Assembly: GCA_041660525.1 (NCBI GenBank)
Contig: JBAZWD010000001.1
Span: 124,001-188,000 of the forward strand
DNA from: JABCZS01 sp041660525
Lineage (GTDB): Bacteria > Pseudomonadota > Gammaproteobacteria > JABCZS01
DNA: 64,000 nucleotides
Direction: 5' to 3'
Shown: positions 32,237 to 41,736 of the stretch, piece after piece
Layout of the letters: the number at the start of each line of letters is the position of its first letter
How positions within the stretch are numbered: the stretch's first letter is position 1
Notes under the pieces: model-generated
What the model was told of the DNA's origin: nothing
Database searches by the model: none
What the model saw: the letters and a program-made list of their open reading frames with translations, nothing else
Position numbers and translations under genes: made by a program

Positions 32237-33502
32237 TTAGCCACCTTTATTATTAGGTCGGGCTTGGAAAGCAGTGTTTTCAGCGGGCACAGCTTGTTCA
32301 ATATCATTCTGAGCATTTGTAATTTTTACATAAGATGATGTTTTATAACCACCCCAACCGCCTAATACTCCACCCACAACGCCACTTACACTCATGCTTG
32401 CGCTAAGAATGGCGCCAAATCCTACCACGCCCGTAGCTACACCAAATACTATTCCTCCAGAAGCAATCATAAGAATCACTGCGCCGATCGATGCACATAT
32501 CATTTGGCGTTCTTTCGGAGATAGTAATTCCAAACTACTCTGAAGATTAGAATTTAAATTAGTAATAGCCGAAGAAAATTTAGCAGGATCCATTTTATTT
32601 TTTCCAGAAGAATCCAACGACTCAATAGTAGTAACCAGAAATTGAATTATTTCCTTTTGTATTTCTGTCGCAGCTTTACGATTATCAAGACTATCTAAAT
32701 GATTAGATAATTTTATTATTTTGTTTATCAAATTGTCTAATTCGGTAGGCAAATTACCAGGAGCAGAAGACCCTTGTAATACCAAAATGAGATCATTTAA
32801 TAACGCTTCTTGCTTTCTTGCATGGACCATAAGATCTTCTAGAGATTTATTAATAGCTTTTTGCTGCTCTTCAGATAACTGGCCTTGGGTTAACTGTTTA
32901 CTAGATTCAGATATCTTTTCCCTATAGGCAAGTTCAATTGCATCTTTGTCTGTTTTAGTTTCATTCTGCATATCTTTTACAAATTGAACAGTAGCATTTT
33001 GTATCGCATGAGAAACTGTTTTATTGGTGAATGCTAATGTTTCTAGAGGCGAAACTAATTTTTTTATTTCCCATAAGATCAGAATGTTAATCAAATATTT
33101 TGGTGAATCAGGATCCTTGTTAGATGCTTCCAGCTCATCAATAAACGCTTGCAATGGTTGCACTTTCTGGAGAGCGACTACGGGTATAGAATTAGTAGGA
33201 TTATTTGGAGCTGATGAATTAGATACTACTTTCCTGGGCGGCAGTATGTTTGAAAAAAATGCACGGCCAACGAATACTAAATCTACGGTTACCAATGTAG
33301 CATATAAACTGTCATGCCAAGACCTGGTATTAGTATTACTATTTACAGAACTGCTATTTGTGCTTGAAGAAGCAACTGTGGCAGCAGCATCATCGGTCAA
33401 TTGAACTGAATTAGTGCTTTTAAATGTATCTATTTGAGTAACTATACCCCGGGTGCCTGTAAGCAATTGATTTTTTGCTTTTTCTACGATTTTAGTCGGC
33501 AT
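32237..33502 (-). CDS. Orphan protein with C-terminal Gly-rich membrane hairpin (effector-like)
   Basis: 421 aa, no family recognised. Residues ~40-60 are Ser/Thr/Asn-rich; a hydrophobic patch (LYATLVTVDLVFVGRAFF) follows near residue 70. The middle is helical and charged, probably coiled coil (SSKQLTQGQLSEEQQKAINK). Near 340-395 a long Gly/Ala/Val hydrophobic pair of segments (ICASIGAVILMIASGGIVFG, then GVVGGVLGGWGGY) looks like a membrane hairpin. There is no signal peptide. Such a layout is common in secreted effectors of intracellular Legionellales; this is inference only. GGGAGAAG precedes the ATG. Confidence 0.7.
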   Translation of the reverse strand: MPTKIVEKAKNQLLTGTRGIVTQIDTFKSTNSVQLTDDAAATVASSSTNSSSVNSNTNTRSWHDSLYATLVTVDLVFVGRAFFSNILPPRKVVSNSSAPNNPTNSIPVVALQKVQPLQAFIDELEASNKDPDSPKYLINILILWEIKKLVSPLETLAFTNKTVSHAIQNATVQFVKDMQNETKTDKDAIELAYREKISESSKQLTQGQLSEEQQKAINKSLEDLMVHARKQEALLNDLILVLQGSSAPGNLPTELDNLINKIIKLSNHLDSLDNRKAATEIQKEIIQFLVTTIESLDSSGKNKMDPAKFSSAITNLNSNLQSSLELLSPKERQMICASIGAVILMIASGGIVFGVATGVVGFGAILSASMSVSGVVGGVLGGWGGYKTSSYVKITNAQNDIEQAVPAENTAFQARPNNKGG

Positions 33503-33597
33503 TCATCTTCTCCCATTTAAGCTATATTTTGTCAATAAAATGACATCATACAATATTCAGATTAAGATTACATTAAAGGTAGCCCAAGTAAATTATG

Positions 33598-33637
33598 ATT
33601 GTATTTTTGTTGATTTCATATAAAATACAATTATAAT
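33598..33637 (+). promoter_or_regulatory. Promoter with inverted repeat upstream of the second DUF4143 gene
   Basis: Arms ATTGTATTTT (33598-33607) and AAAATACAAT (33622-33631) flank TTGATT (33610-33615); TATAAT follows at 33632-33637 with a 16-base spacer. A repressor bound to both arms would cover the -35 element. Confidence 0.6.
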
Positions 33638-33667
33638 ATTTATAAAATCATCTAAAAAAGAGGGCAA

Positions 33668-35050
33668 ATGGAGTTTATCTCACTAAAAAGAAAGGCATTC
33701 CATTACATATTGGGCTGGTTATCCCAAAATTCACGTAAGCCTATGGTTATTCGTGGAGCGCGACAGGTGGGAAAGACTTGGTTAGTCCGGGAAGTCGCTA
33801 GAGAAAGCCAGAAGGTTCTGGTTGAACTTAATTTTGAGAAACAGCCTAAACTTGTGAGCTTGTTTACGAGTAATGACCCTAAGCAGATCATCACAAATAT
33901 TGAATCAGCTTTAGGGATAAGTATTGATATCAATAATACCATTTTATTTTTGGATGAAATCCAAACGGCGCCGCAGTTATTGGCGCAGTTGCGTTGGTTT
34001 GCAGAAGAGATGCCTGAACTGACTGTAATTGCGACCGGTTCTTTATTAGATTTTGTCTTGGCAGAACATGATTTTAGTATGCCTGTGGGACGCATTACCT
34101 ATTTACATTTAGAACCTTTATCATTTGAAGAATTTCTTCAAGCCTTAGGAAAAGATAAGTTATATGATTTTATTTGTGAGCATTCACTGTTACAGGAAAT
34201 TCCTGAATTTATTCATGAGCAATTGCTTACACTTTTTAAACAATATTTGATTGTTGGCGGTTTGCCTGCAGCAGTAATGAGCTGGGTGGCCACACAGTCA
34301 TTAATGGATGTTAATCGCATCCATATGGATTTGCTCACAACTTATCGTGATGATTTTTCAAAATACGCACAAAAAATAACGCCCTTGCAGTTAGATGAAG
34401 TCTTAAGCGCTGTACCGAAAATGCTGGGTGAGAAATTTATATACGCTCATGTGGATCCTGCGCTGACTTCTCTTAAAGCAAAACAAGCTTTACAAAAATT
34501 AATTAAAGCACGACTCTGTCATCCTGTTTATCATACACAAGCCAATGGCGTACCCTTGGCCGCTGAAATAAAACAAAAAATATTTAAAATGATATTTTTA
34601 GATGTGGGTTTAACCAGTGCGCTTTTAGGATTAAAACTTAATTTATTACAAAATATTGATGAAATTATTCTCGTTAATCACGGCGGTATTGCTGAGCAAG
34701 TTGTAGGCCAATTGTTACGAACAATTGAGCCATTTTATATGGAGCCCAGCTTATATTATTGGGTTAGAGAAGAAAAAAGTAGTAATGCAGAAATTGATTA
34801 TATCCTACAACATAATAATGCTTGCATTCCTATAGAAGTAAAATCAGGAAATAAAGGCAAATTAAAATCTTTGCATTTATTTATGGCACAAAAGAAAAAT
34901 AAAATTGCGGTACGCATTTATTCAGGCTTGCCTAATAAAACACCAATAGACATTTCTGTTCTGGGCTTTAATCAAGCGCATTATACCTTGATTGACTTAC
35001 CATTTTATTTAACAGGACAAATACATCGGTATTTGGATTCAGATAATTAA
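33668..35050 (+). CDS. DUF4143-family AAA ATPase (second, distinct type)
   Basis: 460 aa. Walker A VIRGARQVGKTWLVREV, Walker B TILFLDEIQTAPQLL, sensor VIATGSLLDFVLAEHDFSMP, FEEFLQALG, and a nuclease-like C-terminus with AEIDYILQHNNACIPIEVK and SGNKGKLKSL. It differs from the gene at 25436 in domain spacing and belongs to another subgroup. Not linked to a partner gene. An inverted-repeat promoter lies upstream; the 3' end overlaps convergent recG by four bases. Confidence 0.87.
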   Translation: MEFISLKRKAFHYILGWLSQNSRKPMVIRGARQVGKTWLVREVARESQKVLVELNFEKQPKLVSLFTSNDPKQIITNIESALGISIDINNTILFLDEIQTAPQLLAQLRWFAEEMPELTVIATGSLLDFVLAEHDFSMPVGRITYLHLEPLSFEEFLQALGKDKLYDFICEHSLLQEIPEFIHEQLLTLFKQYLIVGGLPAAVMSWVATQSLMDVNRIHMDLLTTYRDDFSKYAQKITPLQLDEVLSAVPKMLGEKFIYAHVDPALTSLKAKQALQKLIKARLCHPVYHTQANGVPLAAEIKQKIFKMIFLDVGLTSALLGLKLNLLQNIDEIILVNHGGIAEQVVGQLLRTIEPFYMEPSLYYWVREEKSSNAEIDYILQHNNACIPIEVKSGNKGKLKSLHLFMAQKKNKIAVRIYSGLPNKTPIDISVLGFNQAHYTLIDLPFYLTGQIHRYLDSDN

Positions 35051-37065
35051 ACTGTTCCATACTGAACTTTATTCCCAAGCCAACGCGTAATTAATAAATC
35101 AATATGCTCCGGCCGCTCCCTTAGCATCTTTTCGCCTAAGTGTTGAATTTGGGAAATTAAAGCCTGATCGCGGGTTAAATTCGCGATTCTAAAGGTTAAT
35201 TCGCCGCTTTGTTTTGTGCCTAAAAATTCGCCGCTGCCGCGGATGGCTAGATCTTTTTCTGCGATTTTAAAACCATCATTGCTATTACGCATAATGTCTA
35301 GGCGCGCGCGGGCGTTGAAGGATAAGGGGGATTGGTATAATAGAATGCAATGGCTGGGATTTTCGCCTCGGCCGACTCTTCCGCGTAATTGGTGTAATTG
35401 CGCTAAGCCTAAGCGTTCTGGGTTTTCGATGATCATTAAATTTGCATTGGGAACATCTACGCCCACTTCAATGACAGTGGTTGCTACTAATAAATTTATT
35501 TCACCGCGTTTAAAACTTTCCATGATGGCTTGTTTTTCGGGTGATTTTAATTGCCCGTGCACTAAGCCAATTTTAAATTCGGGTAGGGCTTGAATTAATT
35601 TTTGTTGCGTGTCAGTTGCAGCTTGTGCGGCTAATGTTTCCGATTCTTCGATTAATGTGCAAACCCAATAGGCTTGTTGTCCTTGCTTGCAAAAATTTCT
35701 AATTTTATCAATGACTTGTTCGCGTTTACTGTTTGGCAGTGCAATCGTTGTAATTGGTTTTCTGTTCGGTGGTAATTCATCAATCACTGAATAATCTAAA
35801 TCCGCGTATAAGGTCATCGCTAATGTACGCGGAATCGGCGTTGCCGTCATCATCAGTTGATGCGGTGACTGTGCCTTTGATTGTAATGTTAAACGCTGCT
35901 CAACACCAAAACGATGCTGTTCATCAATCACCACTAAACCTAATTTATTAAATTCAACCGTTTGCTGAATCAATGCATGCGTACCCATAATCACTTGCGC
36001 TTGTCCGCTTTTTATTTGTTCCAACATTTCTTGTTTTTGTTTTGCGGGAATACGGCTGGTTAAATTAACAACCGTTAATTCTTTAAAATATTTTTTAAAA
36101 CTTACATAATGTTGATTAGCAAGGATTTCTGTAGGTGCCATTAATGCGGCTTGATAACCATTTGAAATAGCGGCAAGCATACTGGCTGCGGCAACAACTG
36201 TTTTCCCCGAGCCCACATCGCCTTGTAATAAACGTAACATAGGTTGATTTTTATTTAAATCAGCAAAGATATCATTTAACACACGCAGCTGCGCGCCGGT
36301 TAATTTAAAAGGTAATTGTTGATAAAAATCATTTAAACGCGGTTGATCAACTTGCAAAGGATCGGCTGGCAATTGTTTTATTTTCTCGCGCAGTTTTTTA
36401 CGGCTTAAATGATGTGCTAATAATTCTTCTAAAGCTAAACGTTGTTGCGCAGGATGCAAACGATCGGCTAATAAATTTTGATCGGCATCAATAGGTGGCT
36501 GATGACAATAAATAAGCGCATCTAATAATGAATAAGGATGATCAGGTAAATAATTCTCTACTTGCTGCGTTAAAGCTATGGCTTGCGTAATTAAATTACG
36601 CCATGTTTTTTGTGAAAAACCTTCAGTGCTCGGATAAATCGGCGTTAAGGTTTGCGTATCGACTTCGTGGGAAAAATGTTCAATTTGATATTCCGGATGC
36701 ACCATTTGTAAACGCTGTCCAAAAAAGCTCACTTCACCAAAACAACGTATTTTTGTACCGGTTTTTAAATTATCCCGCTGCGCAGAAGAAAAATTAAATA
36801 AACTCATATACACATAACCTGTACTATCTGCTAATTGAATTTCCAGGCGTCGACGTTTACCAAACATGATTTGCTGTTTAACCACTTCCACTTCTATTAA
36901 CGCATACATACCCGGCTGTAGTGACGCCACAGGATAAATCTTCGTCCGATCTTGATAGCGATAAGGCAAATGGAATAATAAATCCGTAATAGTAAAAATG
37001 CCCAAATCATTGAGCTTTTTCGTCAATTGCGTTCCTACGCCTTTTAATTTTGTGATAGACAACAT
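35047..37065 (-). CDS. recG: ATP-dependent DNA helicase RecG
   Basis: 672 aa, remodels stalled forks and Holliday junctions. N-terminal wedge/OB domain (RTKIYPVASLQPGMYALIEV). Helicase motifs: FKLTGAQ, LLQGDVGSGKTVVA (Walker A), VIDEQHRFGVEQR (DEQH), MTATPIPRTLAMTLY, VATTVIEVGVDVPNA and QLRGRVGRG. The C-terminal GFKIAEKDLAIRGSGEFLG is the TRG motif region. Intact and of normal length, diverging from the methyltransferase gene at 37105. Confidence 0.97.
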   Translation of the reverse strand: MLSITKLKGVGTQLTKKLNDLGIFTITDLLFHLPYRYQDRTKIYPVASLQPGMYALIEVEVVKQQIMFGKRRRLEIQLADSTGYVYMSLFNFSSAQRDNLKTGTKIRCFGEVSFFGQRLQMVHPEYQIEHFSHEVDTQTLTPIYPSTEGFSQKTWRNLITQAIALTQQVENYLPDHPYSLLDALIYCHQPPIDADQNLLADRLHPAQQRLALEELLAHHLSRKKLREKIKQLPADPLQVDQPRLNDFYQQLPFKLTGAQLRVLNDIFADLNKNQPMLRLLQGDVGSGKTVVAAASMLAAISNGYQAALMAPTEILANQHYVSFKKYFKELTVVNLTSRIPAKQKQEMLEQIKSGQAQVIMGTHALIQQTVEFNKLGLVVIDEQHRFGVEQRLTLQSKAQSPHQLMMTATPIPRTLAMTLYADLDYSVIDELPPNRKPITTIALPNSKREQVIDKIRNFCKQGQQAYWVCTLIEESETLAAQAATDTQQKLIQALPEFKIGLVHGQLKSPEKQAIMESFKRGEINLLVATTVIEVGVDVPNANLMIIENPERLGLAQLHQLRGRVGRGENPSHCILLYQSPLSFNARARLDIMRNSNDGFKIAEKDLAIRGSGEFLGTKQSGELTFRIANLTRDQALISQIQHLGEKMLRERPEHIDLLITRWLGNKVQYGTV

Positions 37066-37104
37066 ACTTTCTTTTATCTATGAATTTTGATGTATACTTG
37101 GAAA

Positions 37105-37875
37105 ATGTCTGCAACAGTATACCATTATGACGAAAAAGCCTTAAGTACACTGGCCCTTTTATTTGCGCCCGGCTTTGTGCATTTAGGCGCGCAAGCATGG
37201 GTTGATGACTTATGCAAAGATTTAAAGCCCGGAAAAAAAGTATTAGACTTTGGCAGTGCTGCCGGTGGCGCTGCTTGCCAAATAGCCAAAAAATGCGATG
37301 CGCAGGTCGTGGGTTTAGAATTTTCTAAGTTTTTAGTGACACAAAGCCAAGAACTAGCCGCGCAAGAGAATTTGACTGCCCGGGTAGAATTTTCTGTCTT
37401 ACCGGATACGCCACCTTTAATTCTCAATCAAAAATTTGATTTAATTTTTTCAATTGATACGCTTTCACATTGCAAAAATAAAGATACTTTATTTACGGAA
37501 TTAAGAGCCGCCTTAAAAACCAATGGCACTTTAGCGATTATGGATTGGTTTCATAAATCGCCTAATTACAGTGCAGCCACAGAAGCCTTTTTTAAATTTA
37601 CCGAGGGTGTATTTTATTTAAATACGCCACAAGATTATTTACAGCTTTTAGAAAAAAACAAATTGAGTTATGTTAACTTTAAAGACAACACCAAGCAAAT
37701 GTGTCAATACGCAGAAGCATTGATCACTTCTTTGAAAATCGATCATGAAGGTCAAATTGTTGCTGCTTTTGGAGCAGAATATTATGAATGGTGGCTGGAA
37801 TATTGGTCATTACTTTATGCTGCATTACAATCCAATGATTTGGTAACCGGACATGTCAGTGGTATAAAAACCTAA
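37105..37875 (+). CDS. Class I SAM-dependent methyltransferase
   Basis: 256 aa. Motif I KVLDFGSAAGGAACQIA, acidic strand VVGLEFSKFLV, and FDLIFSIDTLSHCKNK / GTLAIMDWFHKS. The layout (YHYDEKALSTLALLF before motif I, FTEGVFYLNTPQDYLQLLEK late) resembles small-molecule methyltransferases such as those acting on phosphoethanolamine or sarcosine. The substrate is unknown. ATG 37105 is preferred over starts 15-18 bases earlier. Its stop overlaps the astA start by one base (TAATG), so it is part of a coupled methyltransferase-astA-astD operon. Confidence 0.8.
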   Translation: MSATVYHYDEKALSTLALLFAPGFVHLGAQAWVDDLCKDLKPGKKVLDFGSAAGGAACQIAKKCDAQVVGLEFSKFLVTQSQELAAQENLTARVEFSVLPDTPPLILNQKFDLIFSIDTLSHCKNKDTLFTELRAALKTNGTLAIMDWFHKSPNYSAATEAFFKFTEGVFYLNTPQDYLQLLEKNKLSYVNFKDNTKQMCQYAEALITSLKIDHEGQIVAAFGAEYYEWWLEYWSLLYAALQSNDLVTGHVSGIKT

Positions 37876-38789
37876 TGAACGCGCCGATTAAAATTCGCCC
37901 TGCAAACACCGATGATCTAAACGATTTACTTTACTTGACAAAACATATTGGTTATGGCATGAGCCATTTACCGCATGACCTAAATTTACTAAAAGAAAAA
38001 ATAAACGATTTACTTTATTTTTTTGTGATGGAAGAATTAACAACGCACAAGGTTATTGGCTGCTGCGGCATTATTTTACAAAACGATCCGCCGGAACCTT
38101 TTTATAATTATAAAATTACTAGAGATAATTTACAGCTGGTCAATGATTATCAAGGCCTAACTGAGCTCGGCATGTTGGCTTTATTGCCGGAATATCAGCA
38201 GCATCACTATGGAAAATTTTTATCACGTTCCAGATTTTTATTTCTTGCTGATCATCAAGAGCGCGTAGGCCGAAAAATTATTACCCAAATTCGCGGGCAA
38301 GTGGATGAGCAAGGCCATTCACATTTTTGGAACGCCATCGGCAAAATGCAAACCGGTTTATCTTTTCTAGAAGTGGATCAACAACGTTTTAATGCTAAAG
38401 CATTACCTAAATTGCTGGCATTAAACGCTATGCCTGAAAACGCACGCACGGTAATGGGTAAACCCCATCCACACTCCGCGCCTGCATTAGCACTCTTAGA
38501 AAAAGAAGGTTTTAAATTTAAATATTATATTAATATTTTTGACGGCGGCCCTAATTTGGAATTATCTTTAGATGAAAATCCAACCATCAACCATTCAAAA
38601 CGCGTACATGTTGCAAGCATAGAAAATACGATAGAAAGTGAAACGTATATGATTGCAACCATCGATAAAGGTTTTTGCGCGTGTCTTGGTCAAGTTTTAT
38701 TTTTAGACAATAATCAAGTGATAATAACGCAACATACTGCGGATATTTTAAACATTCAACTCAATGATACATTAAGGATAAGTTTATGA
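37875..38789 (+). CDS. astA: Arginine N-succinyltransferase-like (AstA family)
   Basis: 304 aa; E. coli AstA is 344. Seen: IKIRPANTDDLNDLLYL, YNYKITRDN, LTELGMLALLPEYQQ, GKFLSRSRFLFLADHQERVG, IRGQVDEQGHSHFWNAIGK and APALALLEKEGFKFKYYINIFDGGP, which match AstA. AstA transfers succinyl from succinyl-CoA to arginine in ammonia-producing arginine catabolism. It overlaps astD by four bases. astB, astC and astE are not in the window, so the full pathway cannot be confirmed here. Confidence 0.83.
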   Translation: MNAPIKIRPANTDDLNDLLYLTKHIGYGMSHLPHDLNLLKEKINDLLYFFVMEELTTHKVIGCCGIILQNDPPEPFYNYKITRDNLQLVNDYQGLTELGMLALLPEYQQHHYGKFLSRSRFLFLADHQERVGRKIITQIRGQVDEQGHSHFWNAIGKMQTGLSFLEVDQQRFNAKALPKLLALNAMPENARTVMGKPHPHSAPALALLEKEGFKFKYYINIFDGGPNLELSLDENPTINHSKRVHVASIENTIESETYMIATIDKGFCACLGQVLFLDNNQVIITQHTADILNIQLNDTLRISL

Positions 38790-40126
38790 ACGCTGTTAAT
38801 GCTGCAAAACAAGCTTTTTTAGAATGGTCGCTCACGTCTTTAGATACGCGCATTGATTATTTAAAAAAAATGCAACAACTCATCAAAGAAAATATTCAAG
38901 TGATTGCTGAATCGATTAGCCTTGAAACAGGCAAAGTGCTTTGGGAATGTGTAATGGAAGCACAATCCATGGTGAATAAAATTGATATTTCAATTGAAGC
39001 TTATGGTCAACGTACGGGTGAGAGCTCTAAAAATATTGATCATTACCAATTACATATACGTCATAAACCTATAGGCGTACTCGCTGTATTTGTACCGTTT
39101 AATTTTCCTGGGCATTTATTAAATACACATGTCGTGCCCGCAATTTTAGCAGGCAATACTGTTGTGATTAAACCCAGCGAACTCACCCCCAAAACTGCAG
39201 AATTAATTGTTGCTCTTTGGCAAAAAACTGGTTTACCAAAAGGTGTTATTAATTTAGTGCAAGGCGCAGGCGATGTCGGCCGTGAATTAGCAAGCCAGCC
39301 GGATCTTAATGGTATTTGTTTTACCGGTAGTTTTAAAGTAGGGCAACAATTACATCAGCAAATGGCCGGACAAACCGATAAATTATTAGTGTTAGAAATG
39401 GGTGGCAATAATCCATTGATAGTCGCTGATATTCTTGATATCGATAATGCAGTATTAACAATTATTTTATCCAGTTATATTACAGCCGGACAACGTTGCA
39501 CCTGCACGCGACGTTTAATTATCATTGAAAATTATCAAACCGAAATTTTATTACAAAAACTCATCGAAAAATTAAAACACCTGCGCGTCAATTACCCAAA
39601 AACAAATCCAGAACCTTTTATGGGCCCCGTTATTTCCGCACAAGCAGGACAACATGTTTTAGATAAACAAAAAGATTTACAAACATTAGGTGGGAAAAGT
39701 TTATTGGAAACTAAAGCCTTAGATCCCAATAATACGGCGCTCTTATCACCAGGTCTTATTGACATGACAGGTATTGATGCACCTGACGAAGAAATCTTCG
39801 GGCCGCTCTTACAAGTTTTTCGCGTAAAAGATTTAACTCAAGCGATTAAGCTTGCCAATAAAACACAATACGGTTTAACTGCAGGGATCTTAACAACAGA
39901 TATTAGACAATATGAAACATTTTTTAATCACTCACGCGCTGGAACGGTCAATTGGAATCGTCCAACTACCGGAATCAGTGGCATCGCACCTTTTGGTGGT
40001 TTAGGACACAGTGGTAATTTTAGACCTACGGGATTTTATGCTGCAGATTATTGCGCTTATCCGGTGATTAGTTTGCAGAGCACTGCGTTAAAACACAGCG
40101 CTCCCTTACCACCTGGATTGGATTAG
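38786..40126 (+). CDS. astD: Succinylglutamate-semialdehyde dehydrogenase-like (AstD), N-terminally short
   Basis: 446 aa; E. coli AstD is about 492. Catalytic features are present: the Glu in LVLEMGGNNPLIV, the Cys in AGQRCTCTRRLI, GVLAVFVPFNFPGHLLNTHV, KPSELTPKTAEL, and PDEEIFGPLLQVFR. The homologous region starts at NAVNAAKQAFLEW, so the first ~45 residues of usual AstD (beta-strands used in oligomer contact) are lacking. The ATG overlaps astA (ATGA). It would oxidise succinylglutamate semialdehyde to succinylglutamate. The C-terminus ends convergent with traT, four bases overlapping. Confidence 0.86.
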   Translation: MNAVNAAKQAFLEWSLTSLDTRIDYLKKMQQLIKENIQVIAESISLETGKVLWECVMEAQSMVNKIDISIEAYGQRTGESSKNIDHYQLHIRHKPIGVLAVFVPFNFPGHLLNTHVVPAILAGNTVVIKPSELTPKTAELIVALWQKTGLPKGVINLVQGAGDVGRELASQPDLNGICFTGSFKVGQQLHQQMAGQTDKLLVLEMGGNNPLIVADILDIDNAVLTIILSSYITAGQRCTCTRRLIIIENYQTEILLQKLIEKLKHLRVNYPKTNPEPFMGPVISAQAGQHVLDKQKDLQTLGGKSLLETKALDPNNTALLSPGLIDMTGIDAPDEEIFGPLLQVFRVKDLTQAIKLANKTQYGLTAGILTTDIRQYETFFNHSRAGTVNWNRPTTGISGIAPFGGLGHSGNFRPTGFYAADYCAYPVISLQSTALKHSAPLPPGLD

Positions 40127-40785
40127 AATATTCCAGCAATTGAACGTGCTAAACCTTCAACCAATTCAGGTTCGGCTTGTTCGAATTTTAAATTAACTTT
40201 ATTGGCTGTGCTAGCGATACGCGTTTTGTGTACTTTGTTACCGCTTTTAAGTTTTTCAGTAACTTGTACGTCCGTAATTACGCTATAAGTCATGTCTTGT
40301 GTAGTAGCATTGGCTAAAGTACCTAGTGCTGCGCCAACTAATGCGCCAGTAATCACTGCATCTTTATGACCGCTGACTAATCCGCCAACACCTGCACCGA
40401 CTAAACCACCTGTTAATGCATCACCAAATCCACGGCCTACAATTTCATCCGCTGTTGCAGCATCAAGCTCGCCTGCTTGTAGGACATTCACTTGTAAAAT
40501 AAAGTGTGCTTGGTCGGCTTTATGGGTGACTTCATAACCTTTATTGACTAAAGCACTATATAAAGGACCTGTTAAATCCAAATTAGGTTTTGCTGAAGTA
40601 TTGCGCACTTGTAAATAAACTGTTTTATCATCATGGTCGACAGGTTCTAAGAAAACCGTTTCACTCATCAAAGTTTCGACCTTAAGGTCTTTTTTAGCTA
40701 TAGAAGTCGTTGCCGCGCCACAGGCTATGAGCATTAAAGAAGTCAAAAATACAGTTAAACTCTTGAAAACATTGCTATTTAGCAT
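40123..40785 (-). CDS. traT: TraT-family outer-membrane lipoprotein
   Basis: 220 aa. A lipoprotein signal with lipobox LIACGAA is followed by VETLMSETVFLEPV and KTVYLQVRNTSAKPNLDL. Gly-zipper hydrophobic segments (GGLVGAGVGGLVSG, VITGALVGAALGTLAN) match TraT, the surface-exclusion and complement-resistance protein of F-type plasmids. Chromosomal copies occur in several gammaproteobacteria. No conjugation genes are nearby, so surface exclusion as such is unlikely. It diverges from the outer-membrane gene at 40953 across 167 bases. Confidence 0.88.
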   Translation of the reverse strand: MLNSNVFKSLTVFLTSLMLIACGAATTSIAKKDLKVETLMSETVFLEPVDHDDKTVYLQVRNTSAKPNLDLTGPLYSALVNKGYEVTHKADQAHFILQVNVLQAGELDAATADEIVGRGFGDALTGGLVGAGVGGLVSGHKDAVITGALVGAALGTLANATTQDMTYSVITDVQVTEKLKSGNKVHKTRIASTANKVNLKFEQAEPELVEGLARSIAGIF

Positions 40786-40952
40786 GGTAGTTCCTCATTT
40801 AATAATAGTAATAGAACGGGCTTATTTTATCATAAAATCGAGTTATGTAGTCAAATTTACGACGATCTTATTTATCGCTAAAGTTGTATTCCCATAATCT
40901 ATCAGCTTTAATCTGTTCTTAACCATTTCATTTTATTGGAAAAGGAGCATCT

Positions 40953-41726
40953 GTGAAAAAATTATGGCCGTTAGGAATAATATTATTTTTTGCTCAGCCG
41001 GTTTGGGCTATGGAAGACGATGAATATTCATGGTCTTATTATGTCGGCGTATCCGGTGGTGTGAATAACAATACTAGCGAAATTGCGCAAGCTCTAAACT
41101 TTAATCTAGAAGATAACTTTACGGCGATTCCAACAACAAATTTTGATGCTGATAATATGAGCGCTATTGGCCAAATACAATTGGGCACGGGGCTTCGCAA
41201 TGAAAATTTTTATTGGGGCGCAGAGTTATCTGGGCAATTTTTTGATGGTGACTTTGATACAGTGTCTTCGGAGTATATTCAAAGTACTTTTCCATCAGGT
41301 CATCAACATATTGAAGGTAATAGCCAATTATCCATGAATGATTTTGAATTGGCTTTAGATTTTAAACCTGGTGTTTATTTATTCGAACAAACTTTGCTGT
41401 ATGCCCGCATCGGTGTTGCCATAAATGAATTAACACTGGAACAAAATAGCTTTGCTAACCTTGAATCTGGAGATCCTAATAATGTACACATACAAACAAA
41501 TAGCAGTACCTCAAAAAATGTATATCCCTTTAGATTAGGTTTAGGCATAGAACGCCAATTTAGTGAAGACTTTAGTATTCTCATCGACTACGTGTATACA
41601 CAATATGAAAATATTTCTACAAGCGCACATGGAGAACAAGTTCCTCTTGCAACATTAGATGCATACAGTGAAGCCACTGATATTACAAGACAAACAGTGA
41701 TGCTAGGATTTAATTATTACTTATAG
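40953..41726 (+). CDS. Outer-membrane beta-barrel protein, tandem copy 1
   Basis: 257 aa. Signal peptide ends near VWAMEDD. The mature part is an OmpA/Omp25-like barrel of about eight strands: WSYYVGVSGGVNNNT, QIQLGTGLRNENFYWGAEL, LALDFKPGVYLFEQTLLYAR, FRLGLGIERQFSEDFSILID, ending VMLGFNYYL with a C-terminal aromatic-Leu pattern. The start codon is GTG after AAAAGGAGC. It is paralogous to the next gene. Role unknown. Confidence 0.82.
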   Translation: MKKLWPLGIILFFAQPVWAMEDDEYSWSYYVGVSGGVNNNTSEIAQALNFNLEDNFTAIPTTNFDADNMSAIGQIQLGTGLRNENFYWGAELSGQFFDGDFDTVSSEYIQSTFPSGHQHIEGNSQLSMNDFELALDFKPGVYLFEQTLLYARIGVAINELTLEQNSFANLESGDPNNVHIQTNSSTSKNVYPFRLGLGIERQFSEDFSILIDYVYTQYENISTSAHGEQVPLATLDAYSEATDITRQTVMLGFNYYL

Positions 41727-41736
41727 GAATATCAAC

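Noticed and set aside
33024..33404. A 126-codon open frame opposite the 421-aa orphan gene
   Set aside because: It lies wholly within the antisense strand of the minus-strand gene, which has a good ribosome-binding site and domain-like composition; the plus frame has neither.
35216..35593. A 125-codon open frame opposite recG
   Set aside because: Antisense to conserved helicase motifs; no independent evidence.
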